The notes under the pieces are model-generated. The model did no database searches. It had not been told where the DNA came from and was given only the letters and a program-made list of their open reading frames with translations. From contig OZ038433.1 in assembly GCA_964036275.1 (NCBI GenBank), positions 3,780,013 through 3,844,012 of the forward strand: a DNA stretch of 64,000 bases, in the 5' to 3' direction. Every line of letters begins with the position of its first letter. Position 1 is the first letter of the stretch. The translations under genes and the position numbers were made by a program. Positions 45,811 to 58,335 of the stretch are shown here, one piece after another. The stretch is from Litoditis marina. Lineage: Eukaryota > Nematoda > Chromadorea > Rhabditida > Rhabditidae.

Positions 45811-47926
45811 TCACTTTTTCTCCTGAAAAAATTGAGCGATTAGACAGTCGTACGTTTCGAATAATGTGAAGCATACGTTCGGTTAAATGAGAGCAGCGAT
45901 GTTTGTGTACCACAGTTCACAGTAGCTAGCTCTCTCCAAACCTTACTTTCGTATTAATCGAGAAGGCACTAGGGGTCACAAAAAAACTTGAACTCTGAAA
46001 AAGTGAGAACTTGAGAATATGTAGTTGATTCTCACCTCTTTCTTGTCTTCCTTTTTCTCGTTCTTCTTTTCCTCCTTGTCTTCCTTCTTGTCTTCGTCTG
46101 TTTTCTTTTCTTCTTTCTCATCTTTCTTTTCTTTACTCTCTCCCTCAAAAACAGTGGTTTGTAGAACTGCCACAGAACATTAGATTTGAGACTTCAAAAA
46201 ATTAAGTCTAACATTTGAAAAGTGTAACGATATACGCAAGCAATCACAAACAAAACCACGGAAAACAATAATTTTCTGTGTGAAGTAGTTTGTGACTTCT
46301 GAGCAATTTTCGCTTCCACCCTTGCGTGACTGCGATAATGTGCAGTTGAGATACGATACGTACCGTACTCCAACCGTAGTTGTGATACAGTGTCTTACCC
46401 GTAGTCATTTTCTACCGTAACCCACCTCTTCCTTCGCCATATCCTCGAACTGGGCAATGACTCTCGCTACTCCCTCTGGCTTCGATTCTGGGGTCCATAC
46501 CTTAACAGATTCATCATTAAACAGTCCTCAATGATAACTTCTTACACTCTCCCTCTGATATTTTGACTTACACAATTTCTGACCATGGCAAGCGGAAGAA
46601 ATTGCATGCGCGCAAAAGTGGACGGAACTACGCATGCCACGGTGGAGAATTTGCCTTTCAATTTTCAGAAATTGCCAATGCATTAGAGCCGAATATTTTC
46701 TAAAAAACTAAACGTAGCAAAACAAGCGTAATCGGAAAGCGCGCTCTATTGTATAGTAAGAAGTCAATTGAATAGTCACGTAGAGTTAGTATTCTAATGA
46801 GGCATCACACACTTTGTCATTACACGTTTTTGAGTTCGGCTGTGTTTAACATTTCTCACGTGACCCTGCAATTGACTATACAATAGTTGCCGGTTCCAAC
46901 CTGTCTAGCTGTTTTTCCTGCGTCTCCACATTTCATGTGGTAAACTGCGAAGAAATGGCGATTGCTCTCTGGAAGTGTCTTCGAGTTGAAGGTGATCTGA
47001 AGAAAGAGTCAACATTGAAAACATTCGTACAGATGTAGGAGAAAAAAAAGTTTATTCGCGTGAATTAAAGTTCCGAACAGTGGATGTTTGAACTGATCTG
47101 TACGAGAATATATAGCTTACTGACAATAGGTCATCAGTAAGAATGAGTAACAAGTAGTGAATATTTAGGTTTTCAAGATCTTTAGTGAACGATTTTTCAT
47201 TGCTCATGATGGTTGGACACAGAAGTCTTCTGGGTCTGCTCTCAGTCAAACTACCACTCAAACTCTGTCACGCCCTCTAGCATACCTTGACGGAGGCGCA
47301 CTCCTCTGGTTTCACGAAGGCTAGCGGGGGTCTCACACGGAAGATCTCATTGTCAGTACACTTCACCTAAAACACAATAACTTCGTCGAAAACAAAAGCT
47401 GAATGAAATTTCATAAATCATGGTAGATGGCTCTTCGTCTCACCTTTCCTTTTAGAGTTCCAGATAGAACCCTCATGACCTCATAGCCTCATACCTCCGA
47501 GAAATCGGTGAACTTGTTTCACAAATTTCTATGACAAGACCAGTTTCCACAAACTGTGTCCTAAACCCCACTCTGCTCACAAGGGAGGACTGAAGGAAAC
47601 TACAAAGGTATAAAACGACCAGTTTGTACCTTGAATGTCTGTCTTTCTTTCGTAGTGTTGGTTATCTTCATCTCAACGGTGCATGGCTCACCCAGCTTGT
47701 ACTTGAATATTATTTTCCCTTCTGGTTCGAGCTGAAATGAACAGAAAATCATCAGCTTCTGCCCATTTCTTCGCCTCTCTTTTCCTCTTCTCTTTTTATG
47801 TCTAGGCTCTCTCTCTTTCTCTCTTTCTCTCTCTACTCTTTTTTTTTCTTTCTCTCTCCTCACCTTCATCTGAAATGGCGGTTCTCCTGGCTTGTTTCCA
47901 GCTGCCGGCACCTTCGAAGTGGACAT
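45811..47926 (-). CDS. MSP-domain protein with Lys/Glu-rich C-terminal tail
   Basis: Seven minus-strand exons (47864-47926, 47630-47731, 47286-47366, 46901-46996, 46426-46500, 46036-46143, 45811-45822) are all phase 0 and total 537 nt, 178 aa. It starts MSTSKVPAAGNKPGEPPFQM. The MSP domain shows LEPEGKIIFKYKLGEPCTVE, VKCTDNEIFRVRPPLAFVKP and NRHFFAVYHMKCGDAGK, then WTPESKPEGVARVIAQFEDM. A tail of about 40 residues is almost only K, E and D and ends EEKK. The tail composition resembles the CaaX protein at 31684. The exon 6 acceptor (TTTTTGAG) is weak; if wrong, the tail boundary shifts. The acceptor ATTACAG lies 2 nt before the ATG. Its exon pattern differs from the two plus-strand paralogues. 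Confidence 0.82.
46745..46886. mobile_element. MITE with CTATTGTATAGT termini
   Basis: The left end CTATTGTATAGT, then GTCAATTGAATAGTCACGT, is mirrored by ACGTGACCCTGCAATTGAC then TATACAATAG on the right, bounding about 140 bp. It is inserted in the intron before exon 5 of the minus-strand MSP gene. A diverged copy lies at 15528. Confidence 0.8.
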
Positions 47927-49163
47927 TTCTGTAATTTCACTTCATTCATTTCATTTATTCATTCACTTCGTTTCGTTACGAGGCGGTGATCATCATACAT
48001 GTCGCAGATATTTGTAGTAGAAGCTTCTTCTGAGTTGTTCTTGGTCCCTCTCCTTCATAGAAGACTCGATGGTGGATTATCGAATGCTCTAATGGCATTG
48101 ATCCAGGGACATGCGAGAAACTTCTATTGAAGGAGGAGAAGAACTGCTTGCGAACATGCATTCCTGTCGGAATACGGACCAGCGATTCCCAGCCGCGAGT
48201 GGCCCGGGTTTTCTATCCTGTCCGCCGCCACTTTAACACTTTAATTAATCCTAAATTTCAAATACCAAGCAAAAAGTAGCTATTTGAGTAGTATTTTGTT
48301 GATTCCAGCAATCAAAAGTGTCCCACACTAGCGTCTATATATTTAGAATATAAAAATACGAAATACTACAAACAGCCCTAACAAAATTAATAAATACCTA
48401 CGGAAGAATTTATATATTTAGGCTGAGAGCTGAGAAGGGACGAACCGTCTATAGCCTGCGGATGTGTAGAAATGAGAGAAACTGTCTGGGATCTCCTTGG
48501 TCAAACGCAGCTGTTTTCAAACGTGGCAAGAAAATTTCTCGCTTGAAAACGTGAAATGAGAATACAAACCATGGCTAAATACCTGAGAATTTTTTCCCTC
48601 AATTTTCAATCACAGCTCAATGTGTTCCCTAAGAGCCAAAATGCAGCGGTATCAAACTACAAACACATAGGAAAACAAACTGACCGAAAATTTCCAGCTA
48701 ACATACAGTTCGTCTCAACAGGGAAACAAACATTTCAATAAGTACAAAACCTGTTTGGTTCACGTGAAGGTGTTTTCGGTGAAATCTTCCATTCGGATTC
48801 ATTCCTACTTCATTTCTGCAGCTCCAGCGGCGGTTTCTTTTGTGCGGGAAACGTTTTGGAGAAATCTTGATAACACTCATATACAAAGGTTGGTTCACAT
48901 TGTATGCATCTAGTTTGAAGTTGACTCACATTTATACACGCTTACAATATACTGACAAGATCTCTTCTCGATTCGAAGCAACTAATTTGATAGTTCTTAG
49001 TTCTTAAATCCCACTTACTACGAATATAAAACTTGCCAGAACATTCATCAAAGATCTGCCTGCAAGTTCCAGAAAGATACTGTAAGTGATGAATGAGATT
49101 AAAATAATGTATTGTAATTGTGACACAACTGGAATACTGTAAATTGTTAGTTTCCACCTCCAG
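47927..49163. other. Divergent intergenic region between MSP genes
   Basis: About 1.2 kb between the minus-strand MSP gene and its plus-strand neighbour, so it likely carries both promoters. It has an isolated ATCAAACTACAAAC end of the small repeat family at 48651. No gene is supported, and no core promoter motif was certain. Confidence 0.4.
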
Positions 49164-50345
49164 ATGGACAAGAAAGATACTTCTCAGCCCACCGTCCTTC
49201 CGAACAGGTTGGTAATTGCTGAAACTGGTAGAGAATAATTGACACTACTGCGAAGTCGTATAGTTCTCCGTATTAGATCTCAATTTCACTCTAAGAAGTT
49301 CATTATCATTCAATCAAGATAGAAAATAACTCGAGTCCGAGAACAACTGATTATTTCATCAATTTCTGTAGGTGTGAGCATCAATTGAACCTAAACAATT
49401 AATTTCAGACCGGGAGAACCCGATTTCAAACTAGAAATCACCCAGGAATTCGTGCCTTTCAATTGCACGGCTGATCGCAAACCCGTTTGGTTCGATATCA
49501 AAATCAAGAATATCACCAAAGACAAGCAAACGTTCAAGGTTTGGAGTTGAAACAGTTTTTTTACGTATCGATACAAAATTGTAACTAATTACTGTAGGAG
49601 GCCAACTCGAAATTTCACGCATTGTCTGTATTAACTAAGAACTAATACTATACAATGGAGAATATTATTTTGTAACGAACGATGGATTTCAGGTAAAATG
49701 TACTTCGGCGGATATCTTTCGTGTTCAGCCGCCCATTGGATTTGCCAAGGTCGACGAGACAGTCACGGTCCGCATTTGGTTTCAGGTACTATGTTTTCCC
49801 ATCTCTTTCTCTTTGAACCCTATTGCAAATCACAATTCTGAACTTTTTACAACCCATTATCTCATTTCAGTGGCCGATTAAAGGAGTTGAAATGAGTTCA
49901 TGAGATTTATTTTCAATCTTTTGTTTCAGTTTTTCTCAGAAACAGAATTGAATACTGAATGACGCATAGTTCCTTATGGATCATAGATTATTTGCAGAAC
50001 AAAGCTATTCCCGACGGTCAGAAGCACTATTTCGCCATCTACCACATGAAGTGCGCTGAGGGAAAAAACATCAAGGATGTCTGGACGAAAACATCCAAAG
50101 CTGATGGTAAATAGAGAGAAAGACTGTGTTTACTTACAATAGTAATAGGATCAATAAATGGCGAAAAGTACGAAAGTAACTAGGTCAATCCGTCACAATA
50201 TGTTTCTAACTTGTACCTTTAGTACTACTAGGCCCTCTTGTGAACGTCCTACTAGGTAAACGACTCCATAAATTCGTTAGTTATTGATTGAATATGAATT
50301 GCAGGAATCCGCCGTCTGTCTGCCGTTTTCAACCCTTCTCAATAA
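49164..50345 (+). CDS. MSP-domain protein (paralogue of 42836)
   Basis: Five exons (49164-49207, 49409-49538, 49693-49785, 49998-50106, 50305-50345) give 417 nt, 138 aa. After a short start (MDKKDTSQPTVLPN) comes the MSP domain RPGEPDFKLEITQEFVPFNC, then KNITKDKQTFKVKCTSADIF, HYFAIYHMKC and VWTKTSKADG, ending LSAVFNPSQ. Exons 2-5 have the same lengths as in the paralogue about 6 kb upstream and most codons agree, so the pair arose by recent duplication, with the minus-strand MSP gene now between them. The acceptor CCTCCAG abuts the ATG. AATAAA is at 50423. Confidence 0.9.
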
Positions 50346-50422
50346 ATAACGACTGAGAACGGGCCGTCTTCATAATTCCCTTGTAATTTGTGACGATATT
50401 ATCGATTTCATGGGTTGCACTC

Positions 50423-50428
50423 AATAAA
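50423..50428 (+). terminator. Polyadenylation signal AATAAA
   Basis: AATAAA lies 78 bp after the stop codon of the MSP paralogue, about 100 bp from the convergent 3' end of twinfilin. Confidence 0.6.
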
Positions 50429-50532
50429 GTCATAATGTGTCTTCGTTTTTGAACGCATAAATAATAATTAAATCTTCATATAAACAAGCACAGCAGGCAG
50501 TCAGAGACACAGACAAATAGATACATGGTAGA

Positions 50533-53500
50533 TCAAACTTTTGTGATGCGGCGGGCGCCAGCGCCAGGTGGCGCGGGGCGGGCAAACTGTTTCGGTTTTT
50601 CAATGGGGGCTGGGTGGAGGGTATCGAGAAGGGCCGCCTCACTGAGATCGTCCCGTGCATCCACTTCCATCTGAAAACCAACTTATTATTGCAGACTTGG
50701 CTCAATACCCAAAAAAAAATTTTTGCAAAAAAAGCAGCCGCTCGCTAGGTACCTACGGAGGTAAACAACCGATCAACAACCCCAGATAAAACAAACAAAC
50801 TAAACCAACTAGTACCATTATTAAACCGACCTTTTTCGTGATTTCCACGCCTAGGTAGGTGGTGGCAGTGCTGAGGAATGGATTCTTGCAACTAGAGTAC
50901 AGCATTCGCTCCTTGATCGAACTACCAGAGGCCGGCAACGAGTAGATGAACACTAAGAATTTTCAGATGAAAACTAAACAAATTTTTATCGCAAAACAAA
51001 TACTTCCTCTCACTGCCAGTTCAAAAACCGTTAATTTTGAACGGCATTAAAGAGTAACATCAACAGTGTATGGTGGAGAAGCATATCTTTTTCGGTCTCC
51101 GAGTCGGAATTTTGGTAGAGATGCTTTATCAGAGGTCGGAACATTCCCTCACCATTTATCAGAAATGACATAAACATTTTTATTAGAACAATCGAGCGAT
51201 TACATCGAATAGTTTTCCAGTAACATAATCCGACTTTTACTTCACCGGAAAACTCTTGTGGTAATTTCCCAAACATTTGAACGTGTGAGTATCAGACATA
51301 GCGAACAGAACATCAACTCACGTGTGCTCCTGAAGGCTCTATCGTCGTGCGTGTGATCGAATCGGTAGAAAGTGTAGCGGGGCTTGTTGCGGGGAATCCT
51401 ACTCGCCAGATCGCCGGCTGGCAGACTTTCTTCGGTTGACTCCAACTTTATGGCCTCATTCAGGGTGTCAACCTGTGAATGTTCAAACCATCATCGTGAA
51501 ATATAGTTACTAGTTACTAAAATGACATCATTCTGAACAGTTTGAACTCCCGCATTTATCTCTGACCCTATCGAATCGAATTTTGCCGAAGTAGACTGAA
51601 CGAAACTATGAGCTGACCGGGCAACTGAAGGTGTAGTTATCACAATAAAGTTTATGTTAATGTGGGTACTATTTATAAATAAATCTTTTTTATCAAGAAC
51701 TACATATTGTACCCCATTTTCGTACTACAGCCAGATTATTGCACATGCAGCTCTGTTCCCATTACACAATAAATCCAATTATTCTCCAACTGCCCAAGGA
51801 GCCCAGTATTACATAACGGGTCTGCTGCCATTCACAAAAAACAATGGATTGGATTTGGGAGCAAATAGAACTAAAACACATATGGTGGACCTGGACACGA
51901 TGAAACATGATACGTAAGTGTAAGTATGTGAAACGGAACGTGTGTACAATTGCAATGGGTCAGAATTTCCGTTCAAAACCCCGGCCCCATCTTTGACGAG
52001 AGAGTAGATCAACAAGACGCAGACTTCTTCATACTGGGCTCTATCGCTTTTGTGGATGGTAAAATCCAGTTGATTTATGCGAATGTTTCTGATTTCTGGA
52101 GCGTTTCTATACCACCGTGTTCATATAGGTTGCATCTGAGCGATTTCAAGACCTACCGACAACTGTACAAAGTTGAGTTGGCCCTTTGCCAGATTCCGCA
52201 CCGCGTCATCCGCGTTGCGGTCGAGGGGGAAGCTGACGCCCTTCATGTGCTGGGGACCGGAATGAATAACGGCCGCTCGCTCCTGGGCAGCGTTGTGCAG
52301 TTCTGCAACGTAAAACGTATACAACACGCTAATTGTACATACATTTGGGATAAAATGGCCATACTGGCACGTACCAGTAAGGTGTGCCTACTCTACAAAA
52401 CAACCAGTTTTTTTTTATTTTCTTGACCTGACTTCTCACTCACAAACTTTTCTGCTACTTGTACATAACTCGCATTTTGTACCAAGAGCAAATGGCCAGT
52501 GCAAATGGCCGTTATGTGTACTTAGCAACACGATTTCAAATTTAAAAAATCAGAACAAAAACTACAGTACCTTTCTCGACTTCGCTCATCGGTCCCACTT
52601 CAGATTTGGACTTCAGCCATGATTCGAAAGAGTCTAGGCTCAGATCCTGAATCAGAGCGGGTAAAAATTACAAAAACTATCACTTTTACTACTTCCAACT
52701 CTATTTGTCATGTTTGTGAAGCGCTGACATCAAGTAATATTATCACAGTAAAGTATGGTGACACTGATTAATCTAAATATTAATATTCACACCGCACTGT
52801 TCATCAACTGGCAGTATCAATATCAAAAATCTCATTCCTGAATATACGTGAGGCGACTAATTTGAATGAAAATCAGGTGTTTTATTTGGGTGAAGATACT
52901 ACAAAACTGGGTGGAAAGACTGGAAAGTGGGATTTTTACCAGTGAAGTTGATTCATTGGAGCATCCAACAAAGTCGCCCTACATTTGCCTAAATGTATCA
53001 GAACAAACTTATGACAACCCAAACAAATTTCACTAAACAGATAAAAGTCTCACCTTTCGATCAGTGACATGTTTCTCGTACTCTATATAGCACTGTCCGA
53101 ACTCATTCTTGAATGTGGCACAAGTTGCTGCCAGCAACATTTTCTCTTTGACTGGGGCACGATCGTCGGCGAAGCTGAAACATTTGAATACAATAGAGAT
53201 ATAACGAGACATAAAAACGTAGGTTCGACTTCAGCCTCAGCTCACCTTAGAAATAGGTAAAACAAGAGAAAGACAGGCATTTTGTCATACTATCCTTATG
53301 CTGATAGAAACCTCAAAAAATCATAAGCTTGAATTTCACGATTGTTTAAGGGATAACGTGAATATAATAAATTCACCTGGATTTTCTATTGGAATCATGT
53401 TCAACCAAAAACTCGAGCTCAAATGTTCGTATGGAGCGATGGAGCGAATGTTAACCTAACAGTATACAGGCATCTGTGATCAAGCAGACGATTCCAAAAA

Positions 53501-56500
53501 CTAATCCCTCTGCGGTTTCATATAAAAAGCACTTGGTAAATGGGTAAAACAGATTTTCCAATACAAAAATGAAGTATGAAGTACACAGAATTGCAAAAAC
53601 CAACGTTATAAGTATCCATTCGGTTGTGGTGTTCAGTCGGAACAGAATGAAACACGGCTCGAAAGCGTCCACACATTCCGGAAGTGCTGCCCGCCAGTCG
53701 TCCCGCCAATTGGCGGTACCCGCGTACTCGTAGTTTGGTGTCAGCTCCTCTAGAATGCAATATGTTATTACCATTCTGCTGTAAAGCATTCTGTTCATTC
53801 TCACGTTTCATAGCCCACATATGTTGAATGTTGGTTCTTACTATAAACACAGGTAACAGCTCATAATTGGAACGCAAAGAAGATTTACTCGATGTTTGGA
53901 ATCTTTGTTTAATTTCAAAATTTTTGGGAACATTGTGAGCAGGCTCGTAACTTTCTGCTTGAACCCGAATTATTTTCAGACTTGTCTTCTCAGTCAATAT
54001 GAATTCAAATTCCAAACCGTTCCTTATATAAACACTTTTTGTTCAATAATTGCACAATAAACCTTGGATAGCGCCAACGATTATATCTAATCTCGTTCCG
54101 AAAGAAATCGACAGAGGTCGCCTTATTCGCACAGATCATTCAGAAATACTTTCCACAAAAGAGCGTTCCACACATTTCTAGATCTACTACCCTTAATCTC
54201 TTCTATGTTACCATTTACCCTCCCCCAACCTTTTAGGGTCCATGAATGGTTGGTCGCGAATGTCACTGACTAGTAGAACAATAGCACTAATAACATCACC
54301 GCAAACAGGCGCATTAAGCGCGCTCCAATCGGAAACATGTTACACGATGTGGAACAGATCGATTAAATGGCGGAACACTGGCCGGTCGTCAAACTGTGAC
54401 TGATCTCTTCTAAGCTCACCGTTCCACACCACGAGTCCGTTTCACCAAAAAAAAAAGGTCACCTATGAACAGCCTAACAAGAAAATAACGAACCGATCGA
54501 ACACAGCTAAAAGGAACTCACCACTCCTAACGACGACCTTAATGAGACGCAGCTTGGCCTGCTTTGCCAGTGTGAACGCATTCCGCAACGCGTCGTTGGC
54601 TGAAATAACGAAATTGAAACATATATAACTTTTAAACTAAACTTTCCCCATAAATGGGGAAAAGGTTCATTATTTCACTAATTTCTCCCTTACATCATTG
54701 AGTGTGTTCAGAAATTTGGGCAGTGGGCAATTTGGGCCGATCGGTTGAACTGACAAAGTGTTACATATACGTAAAATGTGTAAAGCAATCTACCGTTAAT
54801 TACACTTAGCAATGGAGAACTACAAATCCGCGAAGGTGTGGATTGTGGTACGTCGAAAAGTCTCTTTCCCCTTCACAAGTTGTTATCAGTCTTTATTTTT
54901 AGTTTCCTCTGGCGGTCCTTTTTTCGATTTTCGTGATTACGGATGACTCATCACAACATTCCACTCCGACCGAATACAAATGGTGTTATACCCATTTGTG
55001 AGCCGTGAGCGTGGAACAATCAAAACGTTGACATAATTGTGATTATAGTTGAATTACAGCTACGACCGGGTATCAAGAATGCTCTTGCTTTCCTCAAACA
55101 AATAAATGTTTAGAAAATAGTAGTGTTCTGTGTTCTATAATGTCCTTTAAGTCATCTTCATGAGCGCCAATTTTTATGGATCATTGTACTTATTCGCACT
55201 AGTTTTTGTCATAATAGCTCAATGCTCGTGATTTGTCGATCGTTCTTCCGATATAAATGTATCTCAACACGAAGCAATCATCTCGCGCTGTGTTGACAAA
55301 AACTGACATGGCTGAGCCGGCCTCTTAGCCGCGTGTTTGAAGAGAAAAACGAGCGCGGACACGCGGCTTTTTCTCTGTGTTTTTCCCCCTCTTGAAATGC
55401 GCCACACGCGAGAAACTTGAGCAGAGGATGCGCAGTAATAGCCGGCTGGAGGGTGGGATGGGGCTGGCTGCAGCCGGTAATGGATATCCCATTCCTCACA
55501 AGTGAGAAAGCACATGGGGCAAATGTCACCAAAACACTCTGAACCCGCAGAGCAGAGCAAGAGCAATTACAAAAATGAATATATCTTTAGGTCATTGAGA
55601 AACCAGAAGGATTTGTGTTCAAATTAAACGACAAGTAAGTTAAATGCTACATATTATGGAGAAGAAAGGAGAGAACTGAGGTGAATAACAACGTAATTGC
55701 GTATTGTGTTATATGAATACTCTTAAACTATCCACCCCAAAGATGGTTAGTTCGATTGTATTAAATCACAAGGCTCTAAGCTGCATTTGAGCCGGGGCTT
55801 AACAAACATTCCTGTGACGATTATTTGTTATCGTTGACAGCTAGCATAGCCATAGGCGGTGAGGTCCAACTTATATGTGACCCCCAGTATTAGTATTTGA
55901 CCCGTTTCAATTGCCATTGTTCGCCACTTCTGGTTGAGGCAAATCGATTGCTCCCGTGCAACTGCAACAATGGCCGAAAAACTTGGGCGAGAGCTATATA
56001 TACACTAGAACCCAAAAGTCAATATAAGAATAATGGAAAGATAGGTCGTCGTGAATCTTTCGATAGTGTCACTTGTTACAAAAAGACAGAGCACCTGACA
56101 ACCTGGTTGTGAAGAGCTGGTTACAAAAAAAAGAAGGCAGCGTACTTGACGAGTTATTTTGAGCTGAGAACGAAATTAGCAAAATATCATATGCATGAAG
56201 AAATTATTTTTCAAGGGAAACTGAGGTGGTGACTAGAAAAAAAATATTACAACAAGAGCAGCTCACGTGAGCTTACAGCTCACTAGTGGAACTTGGTGAG
56301 AAACAATTCAGTACAGAAGCATAGCTGTAACTTTTCTCCAACCTTGTCAACAATAAAACAAATAAAATGAGATGGAGAATTTTTCTAAATCTAAACGATG
56401 CAACTCAGAGCGCATATGCTAGTTTTTTAATACTATTAGAACATTATCCTAAATAATCTAATCCTCTTCTTCATCATAAACACAGTCCATTGTCTTTACT

Positions 56501-56578
56501 TGAATGCGCCAACAATCAACAACAATAAATAATCAATACATATAATAACTCACGTCGTATGCCAGTTTGACAGGCCAT
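50533..56578 (-). CDS. twf: Twinfilin (two ADF-homology domains)
   Basis: Nine minus-strand exons join in phase: 56554-56578, 54522-54599, 53605-53749, 53054-53174, 52571-52646, 52157-52302, 51322-51472, 50831-50952 and 50533-50670, about 333 aa. The start MACQTGIRPNDALRNAF aligns with the twinfilin N-terminus. The first ADF-H domain has CFILFRLNTTTEWILITFAD and VKEKMLLAATCATFKNEFG. The linker is LSLDSFESWLKSKSE. The second ADF-H domain has MKGVSFPLDRNADDAVRNLA, LNFVQLS, SRIPRNKPRYTFYRFDHTH and LFIYSLPASGSSIKERMLYS. The tail ends APIEKPKQFARPAPPGAGAR. Twinfilins bind ADP-actin monomers and barbed ends with capping protein. Key domain boundaries and length match the family. The first intron is nearly 2 kb and the fifth overall contains long chance frames. 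Convergent with the MSP gene. Confidence 0.93.
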
Positions 56579-58335
56579 AGTAGAGGACAACCACCCAGCT
56601 GCGATAAACCGCGCGCACTACTCTCTCCCCTCTCTCGCCGACCGGGCAAGCGTCTGCGCTCTCCTCGATCTCACGCGCTCTCCGTTGCACTGACCGTCTG
56701 CGTGTCCTGTAATTATACAATGTATCGCAGTACACTGGCCAGCAGAGAATCGAGACTCCCTAACATGTATTTGGAGTCTCTGGGCTTTATCCTGACGGTC
56801 AGTATTGGTTGGAAAGGGCAAATATATCGACTTTAGAGTTATGACAAGTGGTGCGAAATTGAAAAAGAAATAACTGCAACCATATGCATTTCATGAACAA
56901 TCGACACGACACACAGCAATTCTGTTGAGAAACAACAAATACACAACAACTGACAATAGTGAAAAGAGCTGATCATACAAACACAATCTCACAATCCTGA
57001 ATATAATATAAGGGCTACATGCAAGGCTGATTGGAAAATTAAACCGGGATAACGAAACAAGAACTAACGAAAAACATTTAAGAAAGGCAAATAAGAGATG
57101 AAATCAACAAACATCTTTTAACTACAACACACAACTTTTTATAATAGAATGCAGTCCTACTACAACCACAAAATGACCGAACTAACCCACATATACTTCG
57201 GTGGAATACACTCAAAAACAAAAACACTAGGCACAGGACTAATCTTCTGGACTCTCGACTAATTATGCTGATATCGATCGAATCAATGCATTCCTAAATG
57301 TTGATATGATGGAATGGAATGTTGAATGTTGAATCCAGAAGATTATCATTAATATCGATTCAAAAATACAGAATATTTGAACAGACCGGACAGATTAAAG
57401 TCTACAAAATGGTGAATGGCGACTATTGGAGAACTGTAGTCTGTAGTCACTAAAAAAAAGACAACACAGACTATTGAGAAAACACCCGAAGTTTAACTAA
57501 CTGCGATGAATACTACGATTGTTCGTTTGATCCTCCAAATACCTTCACGTTGTACAGACAGGTATATTTCTGACCGTGGTTGGAGGTCACTCGCAGTTGA
57601 ACCAAATCCACCATCTCCGAAGGCGTCTGAAATTAGCAGTTTCGGGGAAAAAACTTTATTGTGGAAATTGGGCCTACCTACAAATGAAAGTTTTCAAGAT
57701 TCAGGTCCCCGTAGTTTGGTATACGATTATTTTCTCGACAAACTTTGAGTAAAAAAAAACCCATTTATTACAAGCAGTCATCAGCCTTGACCGAACCAGA
57801 AAAAAAAGATAAACGGACTACTTTCTACTTTTTAGCCGAAAACGAGAAAAAGTTGAATATTTTTGTTGCAAAATCAAAAATTTCCACGTGTTTCAATCTG
57901 AAAACGAACTAATTCTTGTCGAATAGTCGGACCTTACTGGTGTATGAGCTCTTTGCTCGTAATTTTCATTTCATTTGCTGATATTTGAATCGTTTCCGTT
58001 TTCAGAGAAGAGGGAGTTCAGGTATTTTCTGTTTGCCACTGCTGTTATTTTTCACATGACGAAAACTCTCCCCACTACTACCAAACTCAGAGAAAAAAAA
58101 GTGAAAACAGTTCGGTTCTGAGAGAATCACGAAATATGACGAACATTCCAACGTCCTGTCCTACGAAAATGACTATTTCTAATTGACAAAAGCCAGATAT
58201 GATCGATGTGGACAAGCCGCAACCTTCATTAAACTATTTGAATGAGAAAACCCTGTATAATATATTATAGATAATAGAAAATGTGATGTGAACTTTATTA
58301 TGATATATTAAAGCAGCCGGTCACTATAAGGAAAC
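56579..58335. other. Intergenic upstream of twinfilin
   Basis: Should contain the twinfilin promoter and the 3' region of the SUN gene. A short GC-richer patch at about 56600-56720 (CT-rich on the plus strand) sits just upstream of the twinfilin ATG. The rest is AT-rich, and I found no exon chain. Confidence 0.4.

Noticed and set aside
51654..52426. Plus-strand frames inside the twinfilin locus
   Set aside because: Part is antisense to a twinfilin exon and the rest lies in an intron with AT-biased codons and no consistent splice partners.
53451..54015. Long minus-strand frames as independent membrane proteins
   Set aside because: The coding part (53605-53749) is a twinfilin exon; the hydrophobic remainder is intron read-through.
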